From JTS-RE37 sp041744575 (GTDB taxonomy: Bacteria; Bacteroidota; Bacteroidia; Flavobacteriales; Flavobacteriaceae), in assembly GCA_041744575.1 (NCBI GenBank), contig JBGTKP010000049.1, positions 124,001-188,000 of the forward strand: DNA of 64,000 nucleotides. The letters are read 5' to 3'. How positions within the stretch are numbered: the stretch's first letter is position 1; every line of letters begins with the position of its first letter. The position numbers and the translations under genes were made by a program. The notes under the pieces were generated by a model that had not been told where the DNA came from, did no database searches, and saw nothing but the letters and a program-made list of their open reading frames with translations. This document shows positions 37,193-49,293 of this stretch, piece by piece.

Positions 37193-40100
37193 ATGAAAAT
37201 GAAAACAAATTGCGGGGCTATCCGGAAACATAGCCCTTTTATTGTACGTGGTATACTTTTAGTGGCGTTTTTTTGCTGCTCGCTGAACCTCCAGGGACAA
37301 ACGATCAGTATTGCCGTGCAGGACAATCCGTCCGAATCGGGCTCACAGGGCGGTAGTTTCAGGGTTTTCAGATCGCCCGGCCTTTTTCCAACCGCAACGA
37401 TCACCTATACCGTATCAGGTTTAGCCACCCCAGATGGTGATTACGCAGCACTCAGCGGAACAGTCAATATAAGTATTTTTACTTCGGAAGCCTTTATCCC
37501 GATTTCAGGGATTATAGATGATAACTTTGTAGAAGGGTCTGAAGGCATTACCGTGACACTTGAATCGACAAATGATGGTGAAATCGGGCCACAAAATGTT
37601 GCAACCGCGCTCATTAGCGATAATGATACCGGGGTAATCTCCCTCAATCTTACAGAGCCTCCCTTTGACAGTGATGCTGACGAGGTGGGTGCTGACCCCG
37701 GGTCTTACAGTATTGACCTCAGCAAACCAAATGGAACGAATTCGGTTGTGACTGTGTCCTATTCTCTTTCCGGAAGTGCAGGGAATCCCTCATCAGGACA
37801 GCCTGATTATACCCTTTCCGGGGCGGTTACCCTTAATTTTACGAATGACCAGGCCCAGGTAAACCGTGTCCTGGATATCATTCCACTGGATGATACGCTC
37901 CTGGAAGATGATGAGACAGTGGTCCTTACCCTGACCGGTACGGATAATCCCTTGTTCACCATAGGCTCACCCAATCAGGCAACCATCACCATAGCAGCCA
38001 ACGACTGTGCTGCCGGAACCACCGCGCCGGTCCTAAATGCCAATCCCAGCGCTCTCTGCGATGTTGCCAGCATTGCACTCAATTCCTATTTTACAGGATC
38101 CCCTCCGCCGGGAAGCGTGCTGAGGTGGAGTACCAACAGCAATCCCTCAAATACAGGCGACTGGGTCCCTGAGGCCAATGGCAGCCTGGTTTCTGTCTCG
38201 GATACCTATTATGCGTTCTTCTATGACCCTGTCAGCTTCTGTACAAGTCCGCCGACGGCGGGAAGAGCCATCACATTCAGCACTTCTCCCTCTGCGGGTA
38301 CCCCCACCAATGCCAATGCCTGTTCCGACAATGAGTTCGGAGAAACCAGGGTAGACCTGGACGATCTGCTCTCAGGTACCGTGTCTGATGGGGAGTGGGA
38401 ATTTACTTCTGGTCCCGATGATGATATTGACATAAGTGGTAATAACAATGTGGATTTTGAGGACGCTGACCTGGGCAATTATGTTTTTACGTATACTACT
38501 GATACTGCCGTATCTCCGTGTACGAATAAATCATCAACAGTAACCATAACCGTGATTGATTGTGATCCATGCCTAGCAGGGAATATTGCACCCGTCAGAG
38601 ACACCACAGTGCCAACTACCTTTTGTGATGGGGTCGGCCAGAGTCTTAACAATTATACCAACAGTACGGCTCCGGCCGGATCGGTACTGACATGGAGTAT
38701 TAATCCCAATCCGCTCACTGTCAGTGGGCATCGCAGCGCTGCCCAGGTTGCCAGTCCCACCCCGGGCACCTATTATGGATTTTTCTATGATGCGGCGAAC
38801 GCCTGTGCAAGTCCAACGCTTCAGATTACCCTGGCTGTCAACAATACGCCTATTATCAGCAATACCACCCCTGCCACGCGATGTGGCCCTGGACAAGTTA
38901 CTTTATCTGCAGCGGGAACCATTCCGGGGGGCAGCGGCTCCCCAAATTTTAACTGGTTTGCCTCGCAGACGAGCACCCAGGTATTGTCAGGGCTGGCGAA
39001 TTATTCCCCGACGATAGCTGCAACCACTACCTATTACGTCGTAGCCACTGCCAATGGCTGTACATCGCAAAGGGTGGCCGTAGCAGCAACTGTCGTGCCA
39101 CAGCCATCGGCCGGAACCCCATCCAATGCTTCCTCCTGCAGCGTATCGGACAACGGCCCTACCACCGTTGATTTGGATAACCTCCTGAACGGCGCGGGCA
39201 CCGGGATCTGGACAATTACCGGGGATCCCTCCGGTAACCTGACGCTGAGTGCCGACAATGTGGTGAATTTTGTCGACAGGCCGGATGGCAATTATGAATT
39301 TACATTTACCACAACCGGAGCGCAGGCTCCATGTCTGAATGTTTCGTCTTCGGTGACCATTTCTGTGAACGACTGTGATGTGGATACCGACGGAGACGGG
39401 CTCTTTGACGGAGATGAGGCCTCCCTTGGAACAGACCCGAATGACGTGGATTCTGATGATGACGGGATCAATGACGGGACGGAAGTAGGACCTGATCCGG
39501 GCAATCCGCTGGATGAAGATAGTGACGGGATCATTGACGCCCTGGATTCTGATGATATAGATACGGACAATGACGGGGTGAATGATCAGCAGGATCCCGG
39601 GAATACCAACGCCTGTATCCCTGATAACGGGAACATGTTATGTGATTCGGATATGGACGGTATTACGGATGGGGAAGAGGTTGCCAATGGCACTGACCCT
39701 TTTGATCCCTGTGACCCCAATCTGACGCCGGACTGTCAACCCGAACCTATTGATCTGGAAGTAACAAAAGAAGTAGACAATGAGAATGCGGTACTGGGAG
39801 ATCAGGTGGTTTTTACAATAACGGTTACCAATACCTCAGACCGAAGGGTACTGAATGTGCTGATAGGAGAACTATTGGAAACCGGCTTCACCTATATTTC
39901 GGATGTCCCTTCAACAGGAACCTATGATCCGGTGGTCGGGGAATGGATAGTTGGAGAATTGATGCCGGAACAATCCGTAACCCTTGATATTACAGCGGAA
40001 GTGGTGGAAGGAGGTACCTACAGCAATACCGCTGAGTTACTGGATTCCTTTCCTGACGATGATAATCCGGGCAATAACAGTGCCACGGTAACTTTGAATA

Positions 40101-40777
40101 TAGATCTTCCGGAAGGTGTTGATCTTGTGATAGAAAAGACGGCACTGAGCACCAGGCCTTTGGTTGGGGACCAGGTGGTATTTACCATCAAAGTTATTAA
40201 CAATTCCGTTTCGGATCCTGTTTCGCAGATCGAAGTGCTGGATGCCCTCCCCACAGGTTCCGAAAGTGGTTTTGTTTATCAGGAACACAGCGCGGATATG
40301 GGGGAATATAACCCAGAAGATGGTGTTTGGGAGATTCCGCTACTCGAAGTGGGACAGGAAGCCCTCCTGACCATTACAGTGTTTGTGCCAAGGGAAGGGA
40401 CTTATGTGAATACGGCCTCTTTGATACGATCCAGACCAGGAGACGGAGTCCTTGAAAATAATGAGGCTTCGGTAGAGATTCGCGTGAGCACACCCACGCA
40501 AGCCGATCCGGGATTTGTCTTTAACCAGTTCTCGCCGAACGCGGATGGAACCAATGACTTCCTGAAGATCAAGGATATAGGCAGCTTTAGCAATACCTCC
40601 CTAAGAATATTTAACAGATATGGGAATCTGATGCTGGAAACCGCGAATATGGCCGAAGACAGTGTCTGGGACGGTAGCTACAAGAATGAGCTGGCTCCGG
40701 ATGGAACCTACTATTATATTTTGGATCTGGGCGATGGTTCGGAAATTAGAAAAGGCTGGATTCAGCTCATAAGATGA
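37193..40777 (+). CDS. Surface protein with Calx-beta, TSP3, DUF11 repeats and CHU_C type-B sorting domain
   Basis: The 1194-residue protein has a signal peptide (about 1-36), two Calx-beta domains (about 37-150 and 155-270), a Cys-paired Ig-like middle part (about 275-720) in which two similar units recur (SVLRWSTNSNP and SVLTWSINPNP), calcium-binding TSP3-type DxDxDG repeats (about 725-850), two DUF11 domains (about 850-965 and 970-1095), and the gliding-motility-associated C-terminal domain (about 1105-1194: FNQFSPNADGTNDFLKI, IFNRYGN, WDGSYKN, DGTYYYIL, KGWIQLIR). That domain marks it as type IX cargo of the type-B class, to be exported through SprA and attached to the surface. It is coupled to a PorP/SprF gene by an ATGA overlap. 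Confidence 0.93.
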   Translation: MKMKTNCGAIRKHSPFIVRGILLVAFFCCSLNLQGQTISIAVQDNPSESGSQGGSFRVFRSPGLFPTATITYTVSGLATPDGDYAALSGTVNISIFTSEAFIPISGIIDDNFVEGSEGITVTLESTNDGEIGPQNVATALISDNDTGVISLNLTEPPFDSDADEVGADPGSYSIDLSKPNGTNSVVTVSYSLSGSAGNPSSGQPDYTLSGAVTLNFTNDQAQVNRVLDIIPLDDTLLEDDETVVLTLTGTDNPLFTIGSPNQATITIAANDCAAGTTAPVLNANPSALCDVASIALNSYFTGSPPPGSVLRWSTNSNPSNTGDWVPEANGSLVSVSDTYYAFFYDPVSFCTSPPTAGRAITFSTSPSAGTPTNANACSDNEFGETRVDLDDLLSGTVSDGEWEFTSGPDDDIDISGNNNVDFEDADLGNYVFTYTTDTAVSPCTNKSSTVTITVIDCDPCLAGNIAPVRDTTVPTTFCDGVGQSLNNYTNSTAPAGSVLTWSINPNPLTVSGHRSAAQVASPTPGTYYGFFYDAANACASPTLQITLAVNNTPIISNTTPATRCGPGQVTLSAAGTIPGGSGSPNFNWFASQTSTQVLSGLANYSPTIAATTTYYVVATANGCTSQRVAVAATVVPQPSAGTPSNASSCSVSDNGPTTVDLDNLLNGAGTGIWTITGDPSGNLTLSADNVVNFVDRPDGNYEFTFTTTGAQAPCLNVSSSVTISVNDCDVDTDGDGLFDGDEASLGTDPNDVDSDDDGINDGTEVGPDPGNPLDEDSDGIIDALDSDDIDTDNDGVNDQQDPGNTNACIPDNGNMLCDSDMDGITDGEEVANGTDPFDPCDPNLTPDCQPEPIDLEVTKEVDNENAVLGDQVVFTITVTNTSDRRVLNVLIGELLETGFTYISDVPSTGTYDPVVGEWIVGELMPEQSVTLDITAEVVEGGTYSNTAELLDSFPDDDNPGNNSATVTLNIDLPEGVDLVIEKTALSTRPLVGDQVVFTIKVINNSVSDPVSQIEVLDALPTGSESGFVYQEHSADMGEYNPEDGVWEIPLLEVGQEALLTITVFVPREGTYVNTASLIRSRPGDGVLENNEASVEIRVSTPTQADPGFVFNQFSPNADGTNDFLKIKDIGSFSNTSLRIFNRYGNLMLETANMAEDSVWDGSYKNELAPDGTYYYILDLGDGSEIRKGWIQLIR

Positions 40778-41772
40778 TCGACATAATGACTTGTAACACA
40801 AGTAGGTTTTTAAATAAAATCACCTTTATCTGTCTTGTCCTGACCTTGTTCACAGGTATTGGATTGATGGCCCAGCAGGAGCCGCAGTATACCCAATATA
40901 TGTACAATATCGGCAGTTTTAATCCCGCTTATGTCGGCACTGTTGAAACGCCCGACGTTTCGGGTCTCTACCGCGCACAGTGGATTGACATCCCGGGTGC
41001 TCCACGGACCATACGTTTTGGTGCCAATGTACCACTGGCCAATGAAAAGAATGGAATAGGATTTAACGCGATCAGTGATCAGCTAGGGCCGGTGACGAAT
41101 ACTTTTGCCACAGGAGCGTATTCCTTTAAACTGAATGTTACAGAAGACACCTTCCTGTCCTTTGGGATCAATGCGGGTGGCTCTTTCCTGAATGTTGATT
41201 TTTCAAAGGGAACTTTTGAAAATCCGGGAGAACCTATTCTTGACCGTGAAACTATTAAGAAATTCTATCCCATCGTGGGTGCCGGACTTTTTTTATACCG
41301 GGATGACTGGTATCTGGGAACCTCGGTACCTAATTTCCTAACCGATGGGTTATATAACGAAGATGTCGCTACCATTGTAGAGGATAAGATGCAGTTTAAT
41401 TTCATCGGGGGTTACGTCTTTGAGGTCTCTGATGGTCTTAAGTTAAAACCTGCCTTCCTTGTAAATTATATCCAGGGAGCACCGGTTACCGTGAATGGAT
41501 CTGCCAATTTCCTGATCAATGATGTCTTTACCGTAGGGGCCTCATACCGGACCAGTAATGCAATTAGTGGTCTGGCGGGATTCCAGATTTCAAGTAATAC
41601 CTTTATAGGATATTCGTACGATTATAATACGAATGGCCTTGGAGCTTACAATTCCGGTTCCCATGAACTGATCCTGAAATTTTATATAGGCAAGGGTGGA
41701 GAACCAGACGATGACGGCACTAAGAATCGCAAAGGAAAACCAAAGCAGATTGATACACCTCGGTTTTTTTAA
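40774..41772 (+). CDS. PorP/SprF family type IX secretion membrane protein
   Basis: The 332-residue protein has a signal peptide (about residues 12-33, ending LMAQ), then the family motif QYTQYMYNIGSFNPAYVG and a beta-barrel with HELILKFYIG near the end. The ATG overlaps the surface-protein stop (ATGA), so the two are translated together; an ATG at 40786 is an alternative start. In Flavobacterium johnsoniae the homologue SprF is needed to secrete SprB, and type-B CTD proteins generally need a dedicated PorP/SprF partner, so this is the likely exporter or anchor of the 37193 product. Confidence 0.94.
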   Translation: MIDIMTCNTSRFLNKITFICLVLTLFTGIGLMAQQEPQYTQYMYNIGSFNPAYVGTVETPDVSGLYRAQWIDIPGAPRTIRFGANVPLANEKNGIGFNAISDQLGPVTNTFATGAYSFKLNVTEDTFLSFGINAGGSFLNVDFSKGTFENPGEPILDRETIKKFYPIVGAGLFLYRDDWYLGTSVPNFLTDGLYNEDVATIVEDKMQFNFIGGYVFEVSDGLKLKPAFLVNYIQGAPVTVNGSANFLINDVFTVGASYRTSNAISGLAGFQISSNTFIGYSYDYNTNGLGAYNSGSHELILKFYIGKGGEPDDDGTKNRKGKPKQIDTPRFF

Positions 41773-41784
41773 AGGGACACAGCT

Positions 41785-43725
41785 ATGAATTTTAAACATA
41801 TCACTGCACTTTTTTTGCTCCTTGGAGTCCAGTTCGTCCAGGCTCAGGAAGAAATGTCCCGGGCGGATATCCTCTTTTTTGAATATGCCTACAGCGAAGC
41901 CATCAAAGAGTATTACAAAGAAATGAATGAGGCCCCTCTCACCAATAAACAACAATTAAATCTTGCAGATTCCTTTCTGAAGGTTAGCAATTATAAACAG
42001 GCATCTGAAAAGTATCTCGAAGTATATAAGGCAGATTCTACGATGTCTGATCATCATTTCAACAAAATGCTTCAGTCACTGGCAAAAACCTCAGGTCTCG
42101 AAAGGGCCAAGGCATTTTTAGCCACCCGTTCAGATGTCCTATCTCCTCAATTGCTGGAAAACACTGATTTTAATTTTGAATTGCTGGCGTCTGAAAACAG
42201 CGGGGACATGGATTTCAAACTTTTTAATATTAATGCCAACAGTCCTCAATCCGATTTTGCACCGGCCTTTTATGGCGATAAATTTTTATTTTCAAGTGGC
42301 AGGATGCAGGAAAAGCAAAAAACATACACCCCATCCGGGGAGGGCTTTCTGGATATTTATATTGGCAAAGTGGGCCTGGGGGGGCAGATCTCCAACCCGA
42401 ATCCCTTTACAGGTATCCCGGACTCCCAGTTTCATGAAGCCACACCTTTTTATTCTATGGAACTGAATGAGACCTTCTATATCCTTTCCAATTCGGATAA
42501 GGGCAAGCTCACATTTGATCAGAATGGGAAAAATGCCCTCGCACTTGGGATCTCGGATGCATCCGGTAATTTCCGCTATTTACTCAGGGACCTCAGCACC
42601 TCTTTTTACTATCCCTTTTATGATTCGAAGAGCAGCCGCTTGTATTTTGCGGCCAATTTTGAGGACAGTCTGGGAGGGACAGATATTTACTATGTCAATA
42701 CGAACAATGGGCTTATTATGTCTTCCCCCGTTAATCTCGGGCCGCGCATCAATACCCCGGGCAATGAAATTGCGCCTTTTATTTTTGAGGATAGTTTTTA
42801 TTTTTCCTCAGATATTTTTTATGGATTGGGCGGGATGGACATTTACAAATCCCAGATAGGACAAGAAGACTTTTTTAGTATTCCCATCAACCTGGGTAAA
42901 GTAGTCAATTCCACCGAAGATGATTTTGGTTTTATCATCCGGAATAATATCAAGGAAGGGCTTATTGGCTATTTTTCATCCAATCGAAAAGGGGGTAAAG
43001 GCGGAGATGATATTTACGGCTTTGTCGTAGATAAAAAACCCGGCTTGAAAACTATTGTTCTCAGGGGAGAAGTCCTGCGTGAAAATTCGACGGAAGCCAT
43101 TCCAAAGGCCTCTGTAAAGTTATTGGATCAGGATAATAAAGTAATCAAGGAAGTCTATACCAATGACAAGGGAGATTACTGGGCAGAAATCCCATGGAGA
43201 GATTATGTACGCCTTCAGGTTTCCAAAGACCGTTATGCATTTTTTGATATGCCAATGGACACCACGGCATTGCGCGAAGTTCAGAAAAACAATATGCTGA
43301 ACATTGTACTCGCCGACATTGATGATCTTGTCCAGGAGCGGGAAGATCAGATGGTAATTAAGATGAACAAATTTTTCTTTGACCCTGCCAAATACGCCAT
43401 TACTGAAGAAATCGGACAAGAGCTGGACAAAGCCGTGGAGGCGGTTCAGAAATTTCCACAGATCCAGTTGCGCATAGAATCGCATACAGATACCCGTGGA
43501 GGAGGTGCGGCCAATTTTAAATTATCACAGAGGAGGGCTGATGCCATGAAGGAATATCTGCTGAACAAAGGGGTGCCATCCTCCAATATTTTATACGCCA
43601 TTGGTTATGGGGAAGACAAAATCACCAATAATTGCAGGGATGGGGTATACTGCCTTGAAATTTTGCATAAACAGAATGAACGGCAATGGGTCGTATTATT
43701 GAACTATAACCTCCTTTTCCCATAA
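41785..43725 (+). CDS. OmpA family protein with PD40 propeller
   Basis: The 646-residue protein has a signal peptide (about 1-20), TPR-like helices (about 25-130), a PD40/WD40-like beta-propeller (about 155-405, with repeats such as GGTDIYYVN and GGMDIYKSQ), a carboxypeptidase-regulatory-like domain (about 418-505) and a C-terminal OmpA peptidoglycan-binding domain (about 530-640) with IESHTDTRGGGAANFKLSQR and a Cys pair (NCRDGVYC). It follows the PorP/SprF gene by 12 bp, the standard cargo-PorP-OmpA arrangement, and probably ties the outer membrane complex to peptidoglycan. Confidence 0.94.
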   Translation: MNFKHITALFLLLGVQFVQAQEEMSRADILFFEYAYSEAIKEYYKEMNEAPLTNKQQLNLADSFLKVSNYKQASEKYLEVYKADSTMSDHHFNKMLQSLAKTSGLERAKAFLATRSDVLSPQLLENTDFNFELLASENSGDMDFKLFNINANSPQSDFAPAFYGDKFLFSSGRMQEKQKTYTPSGEGFLDIYIGKVGLGGQISNPNPFTGIPDSQFHEATPFYSMELNETFYILSNSDKGKLTFDQNGKNALALGISDASGNFRYLLRDLSTSFYYPFYDSKSSRLYFAANFEDSLGGTDIYYVNTNNGLIMSSPVNLGPRINTPGNEIAPFIFEDSFYFSSDIFYGLGGMDIYKSQIGQEDFFSIPINLGKVVNSTEDDFGFIIRNNIKEGLIGYFSSNRKGGKGGDDIYGFVVDKKPGLKTIVLRGEVLRENSTEAIPKASVKLLDQDNKVIKEVYTNDKGDYWAEIPWRDYVRLQVSKDRYAFFDMPMDTTALREVQKNNMLNIVLADIDDLVQEREDQMVIKMNKFFFDPAKYAITEEIGQELDKAVEAVQKFPQIQLRIESHTDTRGGGAANFKLSQRRADAMKEYLLNKGVPSSNILYAIGYGEDKITNNCRDGVYCLEILHKQNERQWVVLLNYNLLFP

Positions 43726-43900
43726 TATATCCTGTTAAAGCTGCTTAAAGGTGCTTTGTCTGAAGGACCGCCGGTGATGAGAAAAGATGCCGCAACAAAT
43801 GTGTGGCCGGCATCATAGGGGGTTACTATAGCCGAAACTTTTTCCTCTCCGCGGCACAAAGGCTTTTCAGAATACGTATATTTAGGGAAACGAATTTTCT

Positions 43901-44158
43901 ATGCATCAAAGTACCCCGGCCAAAGACTACTGGAGAAAAAACCTCCAATATGTTGTTATCCTCCTGGGTATTTGGTTTTTAGTTTCCTACGGTTTTGGCA
44001 TTCTATTGAAAGATGCCCTGGACACCATCCCACTCGGCGGTTTTAAACTCGGTTTCTGGTTCGCTCAGCAAGGCGCAATCTATGTTTTTGTCGTGCTTAT
44101 ATTTATTTATGTGCGATTGATGAACCGGCTGGACAGGAAATATGGTTATAACGAATAG
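43901..44158 (+). CDS. DUF4212 domain protein, small subunit of sodium/substrate symporter
   Basis: The 85-residue protein has two membrane helices and the DUF4212 features YWRKNLQYVVILLGIWFLVS, FGILL and KLGFWFAQQGAIYVFVVLIF. In this family the small protein is always paired with a solute:sodium symporter gene, which follows after 28 bp. TATATTTA (43877-43884) is a possible -7 box. Confidence 0.93.
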   Translation: MHQSTPAKDYWRKNLQYVVILLGIWFLVSYGFGILLKDALDTIPLGGFKLGFWFAQQGAIYVFVVLIFIYVRLMNRLDRKYGYNE

Positions 44159-44186
44159 TATGAACCCACATAACCGCTAAAATCCC

Positions 44187-45881
44187 ATGGATGTTCAAAC
44201 ATGGACCTATATTATTGTAGGCCTTACTTTTGCACTATACATTGGAATTGCTATCTGGTCGCGTGCTGCGAATACCAGCGAATTTTACGTCGCCGGAGGT
44301 GGCGTTTCCCCGATGGCCAATGGTCTTGCAACTGCGGCGGACTGGATGTCGGCGGCTTCATTTCTTGGGATGGCAGGCCTCATTTCATTCAGTGGTTATG
44401 ATGGTTCTGTGTACCTGATGGGCTGGACCGGCGGTTATGTACTCCTGGCACTTTTACTGGCGCCCTATTTAAGAAAATTTGGAAAGTTTACGGTCCCCGA
44501 TTTTATAGGTGACAGGTATTACTCCAATGTTGCCCGGACAGTGGCAGTAGTTTGTGCTTTGTTAGTTTCATTTACGTATGTGGCAGGGCAGATGAGGGGG
44601 GTGGGCCTGGTCTTTTCAAGATTTTTGGAGGTACCTATCAATACCGGGGTACTCATCGGCATGATCATTGTTTTGTTTTATGCCGTACTGGGTGGAATGA
44701 AAGGGATAACCTATACTCAGGTCGCGCAGTATTGTGTACTCATTTTTGCTTTTATGGTGCCGGCTATTTTCATATCCATTCAAATGACAGGCAACCCCAT
44801 CCCTCAGTTAGGAATGGGAAGCAATGTTACCGGAGAAGGGATTTCCCTGCTGGACAAACTTGACGGACTCTCTGAAGATCTTGGATTCGCACGTTATACG
44901 GAGGGTTCAAAACCACTGATTGACATTTTCTGTATTACCGCGGCCCTGATGGTTGGAACTGCCGGACTCCCCCACGTTATCGTTCGGTTTTTTACGGTAC
45001 CAAAAGTACGTGATGCAAGGAAGTCCGCCGGTTATGCCCTGCTGTTTATTTCTGTGCTGTATACAACCGCACCCGCTATTGCGGTGTTTGCGAGGACCAA
45101 TCTCATAGAAACCGTAAGTAATAAAAATTACATCGATATGCCTGCGTGGTTCTCAAAATGGGAGAAAACAGGCCTGATACAATTTGAAGATCGCAACGGG
45201 GATGGCAGGATACAATATGTAGCTGATAAAAATACCAACGAACTTACGGTGGATGCGGATATTATGGTTCTGGCCAATCCGGAGATTGCCGCCCTCCCTA
45301 ACTGGGTGATCGCCCTGGTCGCAGCAGGAGGCCTGGCGGCCGCTCTTTCAACTGCGGCCGGGTTGTTGCTGGTTATATCTACCTCCATCTCCCATGATCT
45401 TATTAAGAAACAATTAAAGCCGGACATTTCGGATAAGGGTGAGCTAGTCGCAGCCAGGTCAGCAGCTATTGTTGCCGTGTGCGTGGCCGGCTATTTTGGC
45501 ATCAATCCTCCGGATTTTGTTGCGGCCACCGTTGCTTTGGCCTTCGGGCTGGCGGCTGCGTCATTCTTTCCCGCTATTATCCTGGGGATTTTCTATAAGA
45601 AAATGAATAAGGAAGGGGCTATATCGGGGATGATTGCCGGGATCATCATCATGTTATTCTATATGATGAAATTTAAATTCGACATGTTTGGCGGGGGTCA
45701 GGAAAAAGATTGGTGGTTTGGAATTTCCCCCGAGGGTTTTGGAACGGTAGCCATGTTGCTTAACTTTATGGTGGCCGTCATCGTTTCAAGATTCACTCCT
45801 CAACCCCCTGATGCTGTTTTGGAAATAGTAGAGCACATACGCGTTCCGGGTGGTGCGGGAAGGCCTGGGCCACAGCATTGA
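44187..45881 (+). CDS. Sodium:solute symporter family protein (VC_2705-type)
   Basis: The 564-residue protein has about 13 membrane helices and SSS family hallmarks: SEFYVAGGGVSPMANGLATA, AADWMSAASFLGMAG, GYDGSVYLMGWTGGYVLL (each quoted in part), GLPHVIVRFFTVP and AALSTAAGLLLVISTSISHDL. It is the large partner of the DUF4212 protein. The acetyl-CoA synthetase gene next to it and the ActP-like residues point to acetate or a similar short-chain acid as substrate, driven by sodium; this substrate is inferred from context. Confidence 0.94.
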   Translation: MDVQTWTYIIVGLTFALYIGIAIWSRAANTSEFYVAGGGVSPMANGLATAADWMSAASFLGMAGLISFSGYDGSVYLMGWTGGYVLLALLLAPYLRKFGKFTVPDFIGDRYYSNVARTVAVVCALLVSFTYVAGQMRGVGLVFSRFLEVPINTGVLIGMIIVLFYAVLGGMKGITYTQVAQYCVLIFAFMVPAIFISIQMTGNPIPQLGMGSNVTGEGISLLDKLDGLSEDLGFARYTEGSKPLIDIFCITAALMVGTAGLPHVIVRFFTVPKVRDARKSAGYALLFISVLYTTAPAIAVFARTNLIETVSNKNYIDMPAWFSKWEKTGLIQFEDRNGDGRIQYVADKNTNELTVDADIMVLANPEIAALPNWVIALVAAGGLAAALSTAAGLLLVISTSISHDLIKKQLKPDISDKGELVAARSAAIVAVCVAGYFGINPPDFVAATVALAFGLAAASFFPAIILGIFYKKMNKEGAISGMIAGIIIMLFYMMKFKFDMFGGGQEKDWWFGISPEGFGTVAMLLNFMVAVIVSRFTPQPPDAVLEIVEHIRVPGGAGRPGPQH

Positions 45882-45975
45882 TGTACGTTGGTTGCCTTAC
45901 AGATACGGGATTAAAAGTAATTATAAACGACTGTTCCCCGGAAGGTTCAGGGGGTACAGCAGATGGATACCACAC

Positions 45976-47883
<1,908 letters not shown>

Positions 47884-47942
47884 GGGATTATCCCAGGTCT
47901 TGAGGGCAGAAATTTCCCTGTTTCCATGCTGCATTGGGTTGT

Positions 47943-49196
47943 TCAGTCAAAGAGCAGAACATAGCAGTAATAGGCAGCGAAAAGGGAGAGAAAAATGATT
48001 CCTGCATAGGTTAATAACTGCAGGGCCCGTTTTGGATGGTACTTCGCAGGCAGATCCGGGCTCATCACATTCCTGAGATTCATGTATCCCACAACCGGAG
48101 CCAGAACAAATGATATAAACGTAGCAAGAGCGACCAGATAGCCCATGTTGGCACTGAAAGCGGACAGGACCAGGTAGTTCACAAAAGCCAGCAGGATAAT
48201 CGCCAGCGCATAGGGTCTTCTGCCATGGTAGCTCTTCTTCTCCCGTGAGAGGAGCCCGAGAATATCTATACTCACTCTCGCTATCGCATCATGTGCAGTC
48301 ATACAGGTACTGAACATGGTGGCAAAAGCAGAAACGGCAATAAATATATAAGCCCAGCCCCCTATGTGTGTCGTAAATAACGTTACCACCTGGTTGGCAA
48401 AGGCCACCGCTTCCCCGCTGAGAAGGGTATTGGTCCCATACAGCGTCATCCATCCGATAACAAGAAAAAAGATGGCCAGAAGTGCCGTAAAAAAATAGCC
48501 GGAATTGAATTCCTGCAGCGCTTCCTTTAGTCCGGGTTTTTGGGAGGCCTTATACTTCTCCAGACTCCAAAGACTCAGCCAGCTGCTGGCCTCAACAGCA
48601 GTGGGCATCCATCCGATAAGACCGATCAGGAACAGTACCCCGGCCTCATTGAATATGGCAGGTCTTTCAAATCCCGGCAAGGCGGTAACCTGTCCTTTGT
48701 AAATGACCAGGAAGGTGGTGACGAGCAACGCAATGAATAAGATGGTTACAACAAATTTAAGGGATATTTCAAGGAACTTGTACCTGCCCAGGATCAGAAC
48801 CACACAAATAAAAGTAAATAATCCGAGAGCCACTGTACTCACTTTCGCATTGCTGATACTGAAAAGGTTAATGAATAGTCCGGCAGTAACCACATAAAGC
48901 GCCGCCAGGATGGTAAAGGTGGTCACCAGAGTAATGAAGGCATAAAGCCACAGGTAGCCTCTGCCCCTGTTGAGGTAGCCCTCAATAAGACTTTTCCCGG
49001 TTACATTGGTGTAACGGATCCCGAATTCAAAAAAGGGATATTTCAGCACATTGGCCAATACAATCGGGATCACCATGATCCACCCATATTGGGCGCCTGC
49101 CTTGGTAGATAATACAAGATGGGAGGTGCCAATGGCCATGCTGGCAAAAAGTAGCCCCGGCCCCAGATTATTAAGCAGGTTGCGGAATGCAGACAT
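47943..49196 (-). CDS. Nramp-related transporter lacking the DPGN metal motif
   Basis: The 417-residue protein has about 11 membrane helices and clear Nramp ancestry (NNLGPGLLFASMAIG at the start, SLIEG after helix 2, VTGKSL). In true Nramp proteins the first helix holds DPGN and the sixth MPH, which bind manganese or iron. Here the aligned positions read GTSH and MPTA, so the Asp, Asn and His ligands are lost. It therefore belongs to the Nramp-related group of Bacteroidota with an unknown substrate; calling it a manganese transporter would be unsafe. It is the last gene of a four-gene minus-strand run. Confidence 0.85.
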   Translation of the reverse strand: MSAFRNLLNNLGPGLLFASMAIGTSHLVLSTKAGAQYGWIMVIPIVLANVLKYPFFEFGIRYTNVTGKSLIEGYLNRGRGYLWLYAFITLVTTFTILAALYVVTAGLFINLFSISNAKVSTVALGLFTFICVVLILGRYKFLEISLKFVVTILFIALLVTTFLVIYKGQVTALPGFERPAIFNEAGVLFLIGLIGWMPTAVEASSWLSLWSLEKYKASQKPGLKEALQEFNSGYFFTALLAIFFLVIGWMTLYGTNTLLSGEAVAFANQVVTLFTTHIGGWAYIFIAVSAFATMFSTCMTAHDAIARVSIDILGLLSREKKSYHGRRPYALAIILLAFVNYLVLSAFSANMGYLVALATFISFVLAPVVGYMNLRNVMSPDLPAKYHPKRALQLLTYAGIIFLSLFAAYYCYVLLFD

Positions 49197-49293
49197 ATTT
49201 ATACATCAAAACATCACTAAAATACACTATTTCATCATTGAAGGCCATGCGGTTTTTATGCAGATCACAAATCAGTTAAAAATTACGGCTTCC

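Noticed and set aside
43786..43814. GATGCCG...CGGCATC dyad between the OmpA gene and DUF4212 gene
   Set aside because: Seven base pairs with a 15 nt loop and no T-run; too weak to call a terminator or operator.
45850..45975. Longer N-terminus for acetyl-CoA synthetase
   Set aside because: It overlaps the symporter gene and adds 42 residues that are not part of the family; ATG 45976 gives the normal length.
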